Of a DNA stretch of 64,000 nt, positions 9,503-17,820 are shown piece by piece. The first letter of the stretch is position 1; the number at the start of each line of letters is the position of its first letter. The notes under the pieces were generated by a model. It ran no database searches, was not told the origin of the DNA, and saw nothing but the letters and a program-made list of their open reading frames with translations. A program made the translations under genes and the position numbers. The stretch comes from Streptomyces brasiliensis (GTDB lineage Bacteria; Actinomycetota; Actinomycetes; Streptomycetales; Streptomycetaceae), in contig NZ_BMQA01000012.1 of assembly GCF_014647875.1 (NCBI RefSeq), forward strand, positions 153,986 to 217,985, given 5' to 3'.

Positions 9503-9539
9503 CGCTCGCCCCTGAAGCTTCGGCTTAGTCGGTAGCTGA

Positions 9540-9567
9540 GGGACCGTACCTTTTCGGGTACGGTCCC
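9540..9567 (+). terminator. rpsA terminator
   Basis: A perfect 11-base-pair stem (9540-9550 with 9557-9567) with a six-base loop is followed by TTGGTTTTTG. It is one of the few classical factor-independent terminators with a U tract in this window. Confidence 0.9.
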
Positions 9568-9703
9568 TTGGTTTTTGTAGGCCCGCGCCCGTTCGGGGCA
9601 CGAGCTTGTAGAAACGTGCGGGTTACATCAATAACCCATGGGCCGTAACCGGCCATTGGGAGGCTTCCCCGGTCCTGTTCAAGATCGAAAGGGGAGCCCA
9701 GTC

Positions 9704-11320
9704 ATGGCACAGCCTCAGGTCGGGCCGGGAACGAGTCGTCGAGCGTTCCTGCGCAGCGTCGGGGTCGCCGGTGGCGCCGGAGCCATGTTCGCCACCATGG
9801 GGGCCCTCGGCCTCGCGCCCACGGCCGCCTACGTGGCGGAGAAGGAAGCGTCCTTCCAGGCGCCGCGCCGCAGCGACTTCACCCTTCAAGGAGGCGGCGG
9901 CAAGCCCGCCAGAGTGGTCGTCGTCGGAGGCGGCATCGCGGGCCTCACCTCCGCGTACGAGCTGGGGAAGGCCGGCTACGACTGTACGGTCCTCGAGGCC
10001 CGGGACCGCGTCGGTGGCCGAAACCTCACCATCCGCGGCGGCGACCGCCTCACGGACATCAACGGCGTCAGCCAGACGGCCCACTTCAGCAAGGGCCAGT
10101 ACATGAACGCGGGGCCGGGCCGCCTCGCCCAGTGGATGGTCACCCTCGACTACTGCCGCGAACTCGGCGTACCGATAGAGGTCTTCACCAACACCAATGC
10201 CAGCGCGCTCATCTACAACCCGGGCAAGGGCATGACGAAGCCGGTCCAGTACCGGACCGCGAAGGCTGACGTCTACGGCTATGTCTCGGAATTGCTCTCC
10301 AAGGCCACCAACGCGGGTGCTCTCGATGGCGAGTTGACGGCCGACGACAAGGAGCGGCTGCTGACCTTCCTCAAGAGCTACGGCTCCCTCGGCGCAGACT
10401 ACAAGTACACAGGCACCGAGCACCGAGGCTTCGCCGTCGACCCCGGCGCCGCGGGCACGCCCGGCGAGGAACTCGGCGGCGTTCCGTCGCTGTCGGAGGT
10501 CTTCGCCTCCAACGTGGGCCGCTACTTCTCCTTCGAATTCGGTTACGACCAGGCGATGCTGATGGTCCAGCCGGTCGGCGGCATGGACCAGATACCCAAG
10601 GCCTTCGCGCGCGCCATCGGGCACGAGAAGATCCGCACCGGTGCGGCCGTGACCGACATCAAGAACACCACGGACGGGGTGGAGGTCACCTATACCCAGG
10701 ACGGCCGTACCCGCGTGGTCGAGGCCGACTACTGCATCGCCACCCTGGCACCGCACATCCTCGCGAAGACCCCGCACAACCTCGGCACCGAGGTGCAGAC
10801 CGCGCTCCTCGCCGTGAAGCCCTCCAACGCCTCCAAGATCGGCCTCGAGTACAAGAGCCGCTGGTGGGAGAAGGACTTCAAGACGTTCGGCGGTATCACC
10901 GAGACCGACCTGGACCTGGACCACATCTGGTACCCGTCCTACGGCCACCTCGGCGACCGCGGCCTGATCATCGGCTACTACAACACCGGCGCCCGCTCGG
11001 ACGTGTACTCGGCGCTCACCCCGGCCGAACGGCTGGAGCGTGCCGTCGCCCAGGGCGTCATGATCCACGGCGACAAGTACCGCACCGAACTGGCCGCTTC
11101 GTTCTCCCACCAGTGGAAGCTCGCCCCGTACCTCGAGGGCGCCTGGCACTCGATGCCCGGGGGCCCCGACGCGCCGGCGTACGCGCCGCTCAACACGGCG
11201 CAGGGCAATGTGTACTTCGCCGGTGACTACCTGAGCTACCTGGACGCCTGGCAGCACGGGGCGATCACCTCGGCACGCAAGATCGTCACGGAGCTCCACG
11301 CGCGCGTGCTCGCCTCCTGA
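9704..11320 (+). CDS. Tat-exported flavin monoamine oxidase / L-amino-acid oxidase
   Basis: This 538-residue FAD enzyme probably oxidises an amine or L-amino acid to the imine with release of hydrogen peroxide. A twin-arginine signal, SRRAFLRSVGVAGG, sits at about residues 12-25, so it is exported folded. The dinucleotide site is VVVVGGGIAGLTSAYELGKAG (about 66-86), followed by the second flavin motif DRVGGRNLTIRGG. The C-terminal FAD segment is NVYFAGDYLSYLDAWQHGAITSA. ATG at 9704 is chosen because AAGGGGAG lies 7 bases upstream and it places the signal at the N-terminus; an in-frame ATG at 9638 lacks both. The substrate cannot be read from sequence. Confidence 0.9.
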   Translation: MAQPQVGPGTSRRAFLRSVGVAGGAGAMFATMGALGLAPTAAYVAEKEASFQAPRRSDFTLQGGGGKPARVVVVGGGIAGLTSAYELGKAGYDCTVLEARDRVGGRNLTIRGGDRLTDINGVSQTAHFSKGQYMNAGPGRLAQWMVTLDYCRELGVPIEVFTNTNASALIYNPGKGMTKPVQYRTAKADVYGYVSELLSKATNAGALDGELTADDKERLLTFLKSYGSLGADYKYTGTEHRGFAVDPGAAGTPGEELGGVPSLSEVFASNVGRYFSFEFGYDQAMLMVQPVGGMDQIPKAFARAIGHEKIRTGAAVTDIKNTTDGVEVTYTQDGRTRVVEADYCIATLAPHILAKTPHNLGTEVQTALLAVKPSNASKIGLEYKSRWWEKDFKTFGGITETDLDLDHIWYPSYGHLGDRGLIIGYYNTGARSDVYSALTPAERLERAVAQGVMIHGDKYRTELAASFSHQWKLAPYLEGAWHSMPGGPDAPAYAPLNTAQGNVYFAGDYLSYLDAWQHGAITSARKIVTELHARVLAS

Positions 11321-11454
11321 CACCGCGTGGGACCCCACCGGTTCAGTCCCGCCCGAGCGCGACTCGGGCGGGACCGTGGACGGTCCCGGGGGAGCGGGAA
11401 TGCCCCCGTCTCCCGGGGCGTTGATCGAGGGGAACACGAGGAGGAGCGGTCACA

Positions 11455-12393
11455 GTGCTTGATCCGCAGGGTTTGTACGCATGGGAGCCGAAGGGGCTGG
11501 CCGTCGTCGACATGGCGCTCGCCCAGGAGTCGGCCGGACTTGTCATGCTCTACCACTTCGACGGATACATCGACGCGGGTGAGACCGGCGACCAGATCGT
11601 CGACCGGCTCCTCGACTCGCTGCCCCACCAGGTCGTGGCCCGTTTCGACCACGACCGGCTCGTGGACTACCGGGCCCGGCGCCCGCTGCTGACGTTCAAG
11701 CGCGACCGCTGGACGGAGTACGAGGAGCCCACCATCGAGGTGCGGCTCGTCCAGGACGCCACGGGCGCCCCGTTCCTGCTGTTGTCCGGCCCCGAGCCGG
11801 ACGTGGAGTGGGAGCGCTTCGCCGCCGCCGTACAGCAGATCGTGGAGCGGCTCGGCGTCCGTCTGTCCGTGAACTTCCACGGCATCCCCATGGGCGTCCC
11901 GCACACCCGTCCCGTGGGCGTCACCCCGCACGGCAACCGGACCGATCTCGTCCCGGGTCACACCAGTCCCTTCGACGAGGCACAGGTGCCCGGCAGCGCC
12001 GAGGCGCTTCTGGAGTACCGCCTCATGGAGGCCGGACACGACGTCCTGGGCGTCGCCGCGCACGTCCCGCACTACATCGCCCGCTCCCCGTACCCGGACG
12101 CGGCACTGACCGCCCTGGAGGCCATCACGGCCGCCACCGGACTGGTCCTTCCCGGCATCGCGCACTCCCTGCGCACGGACGCGCACCGTACGCAGACCGA
12201 GATCGACCGTCAGATCCAGGAGGGCGACGAGGAGCTCACGGCTCTGGTCCAGGGCCTCGAGCACCAGTACGACGCGGCCGCGGGCGCCGAGACGCGCGGC
12301 AACATGCTCGCCGATCCGGTCGACATCCCCTCGGCGGACGAGATCGGCCGCGAGTTCGAGCGCTTCCTGGCGGAGCGCGAGGGCGACAGCTAG
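11455..12393 (+). CDS. PAC2 family protein
   Basis: A 312-residue PAC2 (proteasome assembly chaperone 2-like) protein. Recognisable elements are LVMLYHFDGYIDAGETGDQIV at the N-terminus, FHGIPMGVPHTRPVGVTPHGN in the middle and APFLLLSGPEPDVEWERF. Actinobacteria have 20S proteasomes, but a direct chaperone role for bacterial PAC2 proteins is not established. The start is GTG at 11455 behind GAGGAGGAG. The C-terminal 60 residues are acidic and probably helical (EIDRQIQEGDEELTALVQGL). It lies 48 bases upstream of coaE on the same strand. Confidence 0.88.
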   Translation: MLDPQGLYAWEPKGLAVVDMALAQESAGLVMLYHFDGYIDAGETGDQIVDRLLDSLPHQVVARFDHDRLVDYRARRPLLTFKRDRWTEYEEPTIEVRLVQDATGAPFLLLSGPEPDVEWERFAAAVQQIVERLGVRLSVNFHGIPMGVPHTRPVGVTPHGNRTDLVPGHTSPFDEAQVPGSAEALLEYRLMEAGHDVLGVAAHVPHYIARSPYPDAALTALEAITAATGLVLPGIAHSLRTDAHRTQTEIDRQIQEGDEELTALVQGLEHQYDAAAGAETRGNMLADPVDIPSADEIGREFERFLAEREGDS

Positions 12394-12441
12394 CGACGGC
12401 CGACGGGTGCTGCGTCACCGGCGGGGCCTAAGCTTCGGGAC

Positions 12442-13089
12442 ATGCTGAAAGTTGGCCTGACCGGTGGGATCGGCGCCGGCAAGAGCGAGGTGTCGCGGCG
12501 GCTCGTCGAGCGCGGTGCCGTCCTGATCGACGCGGACCGCATCGCGCGCGAGGTCGTCGCACCCGGCACCCCAGGTCTCGCGGCGGTGGCCGAGGCCTTC
12601 GGCGAAGAGGTCCTCGCCCCGGACGGCAGCCTCGACCGGCCGAAACTGGGCTCGATCGTCTTCGCCGACCCCGAGAAGCTGGCCCTCCTGAACTCGATCG
12701 TGCACCCCCTGGTGGGCGTGCGCTCGCGCGAGCTGGAGAACGCGGCGGGGGACGACTCCGTCGTGGTCCACGACGTCCCGCTCCTCGCCGAGAACGGCCT
12801 CGCGCGGCTCTACGACCTCGTGGTGGTCGTCGATGCGAGCCCGGAGACCCAGCTCGACCGGCTCGTACGGCTGCGGGGCATGACCGAGGAGGACGCACGC
12901 GCGCGTATGGCCGCGCAGGCGACCAGGGAGAAGCGCCGGGAGATCGCGGACGTCGTCATCGACAACGACGTACCGCTGGAGGACCTGGCACGGCGCGTCG
13001 ACGAGGTGTGGGCCGGCCTGGTGCGCAGGGTATGCGCGGAATCCGAGAAGTCGCCCCGGAAATCGTCCCAGGAGTCGCCTCAGGAATAG
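12442..13089 (+). CDS. coaE: Dephospho-CoA kinase
   Basis: CoaE phosphorylates the 3' hydroxyl of dephospho-CoA, the last step of coenzyme A synthesis. The 215-residue protein has the P-loop GGIGAGKS at residues 8-15, the DADRIARE substrate motif near 34-41, and the lid and base contacts in VVHDVPLLAENG and RMAAQATREKR. The last 20 residues (Ser/Lys/Glu-rich) extend beyond the usual family end. TAAGCT lies 7 bases before the ATG and no ribosome binding site is visible, so this may be a leaderless transcript. The TPR gene follows 50 bases downstream on the same strand. Confidence 0.96.
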   Translation: MLKVGLTGGIGAGKSEVSRRLVERGAVLIDADRIAREVVAPGTPGLAAVAEAFGEEVLAPDGSLDRPKLGSIVFADPEKLALLNSIVHPLVGVRSRELENAAGDDSVVVHDVPLLAENGLARLYDLVVVVDASPETQLDRLVRLRGMTEEDARARMAAQATREKRREIADVVIDNDVPLEDLARRVDEVWAGLVRRVCAESEKSPRKSSQESPQE

Positions 13090-13139
13090 CGGGCCTCCGG
13101 CAGGGCGTTGAATGGGGTTTACGAGGGAAGGATTTCGCC

Positions 13140-13520
13140 GTGCCCGAGACGAGCGGTTCGAGCGGACGTACGCCGGAGACGCATGTCATCGACTTCCGTG
13201 CTGCCGAGCAACTGCTCAACGCGCGGGACCCGCGGGGTGCGGTGAAGCTGCTCGACGGAGTCATCGCCGCCCACCCCGAGAACACGGCCGCCCGCCTGCT
13301 GCGCGCGCGTGCCTTCTTCGCGTCCGCGCAACTGCGGCCCGCCGAGCTGGAGTTCACCATCGTCCTGGAGCGCGAGCCGGACAACGCGTTCGCGCACTTC
13401 GCGCTCGGCCGCACCTACGAGCGCCAGGGGCGTCATGACCAGGCCAAGCGCCACTTCCGGCTGGCCGCTGCGCTGGACCCGAACCCGGAGTACCTGAAGG
13501 CGGCGCGGTTCGATTCCTGA
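13140..13520 (+). CDS. Tetratricopeptide repeat protein
   Basis: The 126-residue cytoplasmic protein is built from about three TPR units spanning residues 20-120, with typical spacing in AAEQLLNARDPRGAVKLLDGVIAAHPENTAARLLRARAFF and LGRTYERQGRHDQAKRHFRLAAALDPNPEYL. Such proteins act as protein-binding adaptors; the partner is unknown. GTG at 13140 is chosen because AGGGAAGGA lies 8-9 bases upstream; upstream codons in the same frame overlap the coaE end and look non-coding. Position after coaE suggests a shared transcript. Confidence 0.85.
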   Translation: MPETSGSSGRTPETHVIDFRAAEQLLNARDPRGAVKLLDGVIAAHPENTAARLLRARAFFASAQLRPAELEFTIVLEREPDNAFAHFALGRTYERQGRHDQAKRHFRLAAALDPNPEYLKAARFDS

Positions 13521-13614
13521 CGCTCGATGGCCGACGGGCGCCCGGGATCGGTAGCGGCGGCTCGCGCGCTCGCGCCGGGGTGGGCGGGCTCGCGCGCAGC
13601 AGACAAGGCGGCCG

Positions 13615-13938
13615 CTACGGGTGGCGGTGCTGCGGCGGGAAGCGGTACGGCGGACGGCTCCTCGCGGGACGGTAGGGCGGACGGCCGTCCGGCGGGGCGT
13701 ACGGCGGGACGTCCCGGCCGGGCTGGTAGTGCGGGCCCTGCCGGATGTGCCTGAGGATCATGGTCATGTCGATGGTGGCCACCACCCAGAGCACCCCGCA
13801 GGCGGCCGCCCAGCCCGGGCGTCCGACCAGCGCGAACGCCGCCATACCGAAGATCGCCCAGCCCAGCCCCCACACGCTCAGCCACAACCGGGCCCGCAGT
13901 GCACTGCGCGCCGTCGACGGCTCACTGCCTGTACGCAT
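13615..13938 (-). CDS. DUF6343 family membrane protein
   Basis: This 107-residue protein begins MRTGSEPSTARSALRARLWL and has two adjacent membrane segments (about residues 18-37 and 42-62), then RRGPHYQPGRDVPPY-like sequence and a Pro/Arg/Tyr-rich cytoplasmic tail. The pattern fits DUF6343, a Streptomyces family without known function. AGGAG lies 11 bases upstream of ATG 13938. It is convergent with the TPR gene and diverges from the acyltransferase gene starting at 14003, so a short 64-base region holds both promoters. Confidence 0.8.
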   Translation of the reverse strand: MRTGSEPSTARSALRARLWLSVWGLGWAIFGMAAFALVGRPGWAAACGVLWVVATIDMTMILRHIRQGPHYQPGRDVPPYAPPDGRPPYRPARSRPPYRFPPQHRHP

Positions 13939-14002
13939 CGGGATCACCACTCCTGATTCAACGTACTCTTCGACGAAGCCGTTCACCAAGGGGGACCGTG
14001 CT

Positions 14003-14968
14003 GTGCTGCCCGACGCCGACGACCTGCCCGAGCTGCTCCTCGACCTCTCCGTACCCCACGACGACATCAACGAACTCGTCGCCCTCCGGCGCACCGTGAC
14101 GGGCGACCCCGGCACCGTGCGACTCCTGGCGGAGTGCGTCGACGAGCTGGTCCGGGACATGGGGGAGCCCGGCGGGCCGTCGAGCCTCGCGGAACGGGCG
14201 GCCGAGGCTCCGGTCGGGCTCGGTGGGTACTTCACCGCGTACGTCTTCCTCGCCGCGCTGCCGCACGCGCGCGCGTACCACCGCGCCCGCGGCATCCCGG
14301 CCGACGTCTCCCGGCGCACCCTCGCCGACCTCGGCCGCAACATGGCCGTGCACCGCAGACGGCACGGCAGGGGCGGGGTCCAGGCGCCGCGCTGGCTGGT
14401 GCACCACTTCCGCGGGGAGCTGTACCAGCTGGGCCGGCTGCAGTTCGAGCGGGCGCGGCGGAGGGAGCGCACCGCTTGTCTGTACCTGCACATCCCCGAC
14501 TTCCACGGGCCGCTGACGCCGGGCGCCTGTGACCGGTCGCTGACGCTGGCGCGGCGGTTCTTCGCGCGGCACTTTCCCGAGGAGCGGTACGAGACCGTGG
14601 AGTGTCACTCGTGGCTGCTCGACCCGCAGCTGAGGCGGTATCTGCCTCCGCACGCCAACATCGTCCGGTTCCAGGAGCGGTTCCGGGTCGGCCACGAGGA
14701 CACGGAGCCGGCCGACAGCGAGCCGGTGCAGTTCGTGTTCGGGCATCCGGAGCTGGCGGTGGCGGACCTGCCACGCCGTACGTCCGTCGAACGGGCCGTG
14801 GGGGACCATCTGCGGGCCGGCGGTCACTGGTATGTCGGGCACGGGTGGTTTCCGCTGGGTGTGGAGAGTGCGCACGGGCCGGACTGCGCGGAGGCTTCGG
14901 ATTGCGCACCGGTTCGTTCCCGGAGCGCTGAAGGTTCCCGGTCCCCGGGAAATTACTCGAACGAGTGA
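14003..14968 (+). CDS. Acyltransferase-domain protein (GNAT-like)
   Basis: A 321-residue protein of a family widespread in actinobacteria and annotated as acyltransferase domain-containing, with an all-helical N-terminal part (residues 1-150, with LPELLLDLSVPHDDINEL and DLGRNMAVHRRRHGRGGVQAPRWL) and a mixed C-terminal part containing TACLYLHIPDFHGPLTPGACDRSL. The activity is not proven. GTG at 14003 is chosen because AGGGGGA at 13989-13995 is 7 bases upstream. The last 30 residues (SRSAEGSRSPGNYSNE) look unconserved and may reflect a shifted stop. It precedes the methyltransferase gene by 49 bases. Confidence 0.72.
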   Translation: MLPDADDLPELLLDLSVPHDDINELVALRRTVTGDPGTVRLLAECVDELVRDMGEPGGPSSLAERAAEAPVGLGGYFTAYVFLAALPHARAYHRARGIPADVSRRTLADLGRNMAVHRRRHGRGGVQAPRWLVHHFRGELYQLGRLQFERARRRERTACLYLHIPDFHGPLTPGACDRSLTLARRFFARHFPEERYETVECHSWLLDPQLRRYLPPHANIVRFQERFRVGHEDTEPADSEPVQFVFGHPELAVADLPRRTSVERAVGDHLRAGGHWYVGHGWFPLGVESAHGPDCAEASDCAPVRSRSAEGSRSPGNYSNE

Positions 14969-15017
14969 ACTGGCGTGGTGGGGGAACGGCCGTGCGGGGG
15001 CGGCCCGTTGTTCGGGC

Positions 15018-15710
15018 ATGACGGTTGAAATGCGTGAGGGGTACGAGGGGACAGGACCCGGTGCGATCACACCGGACGGCTGCGCGGTGGAGCTGTACTC
15101 GCGCTTGCCGGTGCGGGACGAGCCGGAGATCATCGCGGCGGCCGTGCCGGCCGGTGCACACATCCTGGAGCTGGGCAGCGGGGTGGGACGGGTGACGCAC
15201 CCGCTGCTGGAGCGCGGATTCACGGTCACGGCGGTGGACGAGTCCGCCGAGATGCTGGAGCGGGTCCAGGGCGCGCGCACGATATGCAGCCCGATCGAGG
15301 AACTCGATCTGGGCGAGACGTTCGACGTGGTGATGCTCGCGTCGTTCCTGGTGCACGCCGGGGACGTCGAGGTGCGGCGGGGCATGCTGCGGACCTGCGC
15401 CCGGCACGTGGCGGAGGGCGGCAGCGTGCTGATCCAACGGGAGGGGGAGGACTACCACACCGACCTGCCGCGCGAGCGAGTCGATCCCAGCGGCTACACC
15501 CTGCGCATGCTGTCGGCGGAACCGGTCGGGGACGGCGTGAACTCGGTGCGCGCGGAGTATGTGTTCCCGGACGCGGTCTGGACGCAGACGTTTCTGGCCA
15601 GGCCACTGACGAAGGAGCAGTTCGAGGAGGCGCTGGCGGAGGCGGGACTGGAGGTGGACGAGTATCTGACCCCGGACCGGGTGTGGGTGCGGGCGGTACG
15701 GGCGGTCTGA
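15018..15710 (+). CDS. Class I SAM-dependent methyltransferase
   Basis: A 230-residue Rossmann methyltransferase. Motif I is AHILELGSGVGRVTHPLL (about residues 47-64), followed by VTAVDESAEML and FDVVMLASFLVHAGD. The C-terminal half, with SVRAEYVFPDAVWTQTF and LTKEQFEEALAEAGLEVDEYL, is the small-molecule lid region. No substrate can be assigned. The ATG at 15018 lacks an obvious ribosome binding site, and in-frame ATG at 15030 (MREGYEG) is an alternative. It probably forms a unit with the upstream acyltransferase gene. Confidence 0.85.
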   Translation: MTVEMREGYEGTGPGAITPDGCAVELYSRLPVRDEPEIIAAAVPAGAHILELGSGVGRVTHPLLERGFTVTAVDESAEMLERVQGARTICSPIEELDLGETFDVVMLASFLVHAGDVEVRRGMLRTCARHVAEGGSVLIQREGEDYHTDLPRERVDPSGYTLRMLSAEPVGDGVNSVRAEYVFPDAVWTQTFLARPLTKEQFEEALAEAGLEVDEYLTPDRVWVRAVRAV

Positions 15711-15821
15711 GAAGTCCGGGCGAGCGGCGTGACAAGTCCCGGCGCGAAGCGATGAGTTCTCGGGCGGCGGTAGGTCTACCTCTGTGACAGCAACAGGGAC
15801 CGCTTCACTCAGGAGAACCCC

Positions 15822-16286
15822 ATGTCCGACTCCACCGCTTCCGTCACCTCCGTGGCTTCGGCCGCTTCCGGCACGGTCGTCGCCGAGGCCGCGACGGCTC
15901 GTGGCCGTCGTGCCCGCGTCGCCCTGCGCGGTCTGCAGGTGCTGCTCGCCCTCTTCTACGGGATCGCGAGTGCACTGCCCAAGCTGATCGCGCACTCCTC
16001 GGCCGTCGAGATCTTCGACAAGATCGGCTGGGGCAGCGCGGGCATGTACACCATCGGTGCCCTCGAACTCGCCGGTGCCGTCGCGCTGTTGGTCCCCCGC
16101 CTGCAGTCGGTGGCTGCCATTGCGCTGAGCGCGCTGATGGTGGGGGCGTTCGTCGTCCAGCTCAGCGTCTTCGACGGCCAGAACGCGGCGACCCCGCTCA
16201 TCCTGATCGTCCCGCTGGCCCTGATCGCCTGGGCGCGGCGCGGACAGAACGTGGAGCTGCTGCGGCTGGTGCGACGGCGGCCATGA
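15822..16286 (+). CDS. DoxX family membrane protein
   Basis: A 154-residue protein with four membrane segments (about residues 34-52, 72-92, 98-118 and 124-141), the DoxX/DoxD-like fold. The first helix carries the conserved LQVLLALFYGIASALPKL and the second TIGALELAGAVALLVPR. DoxX proteins are linked to redox and quinone-related membrane complexes; no specific role can be read here. AGGAGA lies 6 bases before the ATG. The first 28 residues are Ala/Ser/Thr-rich and cytoplasmic. It ends at a strong bidirectional hairpin facing the S4-domain gene. Confidence 0.85.
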   Translation: MSDSTASVTSVASAASGTVVAEAATARGRRARVALRGLQVLLALFYGIASALPKLIAHSSAVEIFDKIGWGSAGMYTIGALELAGAVALLVPRLQSVAAIALSALMVGAFVVQLSVFDGQNAATPLILIVPLALIAWARRGQNVELLRLVRRRP

Positions 16287-16300
16287 CCCGCACGGGGTGA

Positions 16301-16345
16301 CGGCGGCGCCCGGCGGGCCACGGGGGGGCTCGCCGGGCGCCGCCG
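16301..16345. terminator. Bidirectional hairpin between doxX-like and S4 genes
   Basis: A perfect 15-base-pair G/C stem (16301-16315 with 16331-16345) and a 15-base loop lie between two convergent genes, 15 bases after one stop and 29 before the other. It probably ends transcription from both sides. Confidence 0.75.
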
Positions 16346-16373
16346 CCGCGCGTTCGCGATGTCGCGGTGGGGG

Positions 16374-16934
16374 TCACCGGCTCCGGGGGCGTCCGTCCGG
16401 GCCGAGCCCGCGCAGGGCCCGGAGGCGTTCCATCTCGCGGCGGTCGCGCTTGGTGGGTCGGCCGGCGCCGCGGTCACGGATGCCGGCGGGGGCGACGGCC
16501 TCGCGGGGCGGGGGCGGCGGGGAGTTGTCGATGTAGCACTGGACGGCGACGGGGGCGCCGACGCGCTTGCGGATCAGGCGCTTGACGACGACGACCCGTT
16601 CCCGGCCCTCATGCCGCAGGCGGACCTCGTCTCCGACCCGCACGGAGTACGCGGGCTTTACACGCTCGCCGTTCACATGCACATGCCCGCCACGGCAGGC
16701 GGTGGCGCCCAGGGACCGGGTCTTGACCAGCCGCACGGCCCAGATCCAGCTGTCGATACGAACGCTCTCCCCGCTCCTCGGCCCGGCGGCCTCGGCGGCG
16801 GTGACGGCATGTCCCGTGGTCTCGCCGCCGCCCTGCACGCCGGTCTCACCAGGCGCGTCGACCCGGGCGTCAGCCGGTGCCTCGGGTGCGCCGGTTCCGC
16901 GATTCCCGTACTCGTCCGTGTCCTCCGAAGCCAT
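16374..16934 (-). CDS. S4-domain RNA-binding protein
   Basis: The 186-residue protein has an S4 RNA-binding domain at about residues 60-125: RIDSWIWAVRLVKTRSLGATACRGGHVHVNGERVKPAYSV is close to heat-shock protein Hsp15, which recycles stalled 50S subunits. The N-terminal 58 residues are acidic and low-complexity, and the C-terminus is basic (RPTKRDRREMERLRALRGLG), which is typical of the actinobacterial form. Role in ribosome rescue is inferred from family only. Start ATG at 16934 diverges from the uracil-DNA glycosylase gene. Confidence 0.87.
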   Translation of the reverse strand: MASEDTDEYGNRGTGAPEAPADARVDAPGETGVQGGGETTGHAVTAAEAAGPRSGESVRIDSWIWAVRLVKTRSLGATACRGGHVHVNGERVKPAYSVRVGDEVRLRHEGRERVVVVKRLIRKRVGAPVAVQCYIDNSPPPPPREAVAPAGIRDRGAGRPTKRDRREMERLRALRGLGPDGRPRSR

Positions 16935-17082
16935 GCTCCGACCTTAGCTCGCCGTACCGGCTCACCCGGAAGGGTTTTCCGCACCCCTCGGCCCAGCTGC
17001 AACGCGGTCGACCAGGCCCTGGGCAACCGACCGCCGTCCACAGCCCCCCGGGCGCACCTGTGCCCGGGCATACCGTGGCCTC

Positions 17083-17802
17083 ATGAACAGCAACGGCCTC
17101 GTCGAGCTCGATCGGTGCGTCGCCGCGTGTCGGGCCTGCCCGCGGCTGGTCGCCTGGCGGGAAGAGGTGGCGCGGACCAAGCGTGCCGCCTTCGCCGACT
17201 GGACCTACTGGGGCCGACCGGTGCCCGGCTTCGGACCGGCCGACGCGCGGCTGCTGATCATCGGCCTCGCGCCGGCCGCGCACGGCGGCAACCGTACCGG
17301 CCGTATGTTCACCGGCGACCGTTCCGGGGACGTGCTGTACCGGGCGATGTACGACGTCGGGCTCGCCTCGCAGCCCACGTCCATCAGTGCGGACGACGGC
17401 CTGGAGCTGTACGGCGTGCGCGTGACCGCGCCTGTGCACTGCGCGCCGCCCGACAACAGGCCGACTACCGAGGAGCGCGACACCTGCCGCGCTTGGCTGG
17501 TGCGGGAGCTGAAGCTGCTGCGCCCGACCCTGCGGGCCGTCGTCGTGCTGGGTGCCTACGGCTGGCAGGCCTCGCTCCCGGCGTTCGCCGAAGCGGGCTG
17601 GACGGTCCCGCGCCCCCGGCCCGCCTTCGCCCATGGAGCCCGGGTGTCGCTCGACGACCTCACCCTCTTCGGCTGCTTCCACGTGAGCCAGCGCAACACC
17701 TTCACCGGCAAGCTCACCCCCGAGATGCTGCGGGAGGTCCTGCTTGCGGCGGCGCGGGAGGCGGGGCTCGGGAAGGAAATCGAGGCGAGCGGGGCGCCGT
17801 AG
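17083..17802 (+). CDS. Family 5 (UDGb-type) uracil-DNA glycosylase
   Basis: This 239-residue enzyme removes uracil and related deaminated bases from DNA in base-excision repair. Motif 1 is GLAPAAHGGNRTGRMFTGD (about residues 64-82): the second Ala in place of the usual catalytic Asp or Asn marks family 5. Motif 2 is GCFHVSQRNTFTGKLT. Cysteines in CVAACRACP, PVHCAPPDN and FGCFHVS could supply the [4Fe-4S] ligands of this family. The gene starts at ATG 17083 and is followed after 18 bases by the prolyl aminopeptidase gene. Confidence 0.92.
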   Translation: MNSNGLVELDRCVAACRACPRLVAWREEVARTKRAAFADWTYWGRPVPGFGPADARLLIIGLAPAAHGGNRTGRMFTGDRSGDVLYRAMYDVGLASQPTSISADDGLELYGVRVTAPVHCAPPDNRPTTEERDTCRAWLVRELKLLRPTLRAVVVLGAYGWQASLPAFAEAGWTVPRPRPAFAHGARVSLDDLTLFGCFHVSQRNTFTGKLTPEMLREVLLAAAREAGLGKEIEASGAP

Positions 17803-17820
17803 GGGCGTTACGGTGCTGCG

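Noticed and set aside
7835..9601. Long minus-strand frame opposite rpsA
   Set aside because: Leu/Asp/Val-rich translation of an antisense frame caused by C-ending codons; rpsA on the plus strand is certain.
13745..14002. N-terminal extension of the acyltransferase gene from 13745
   Set aside because: The frame overlaps the DUF6343 gene on the other strand; GTG 14003 has a well-placed ribosome binding site.
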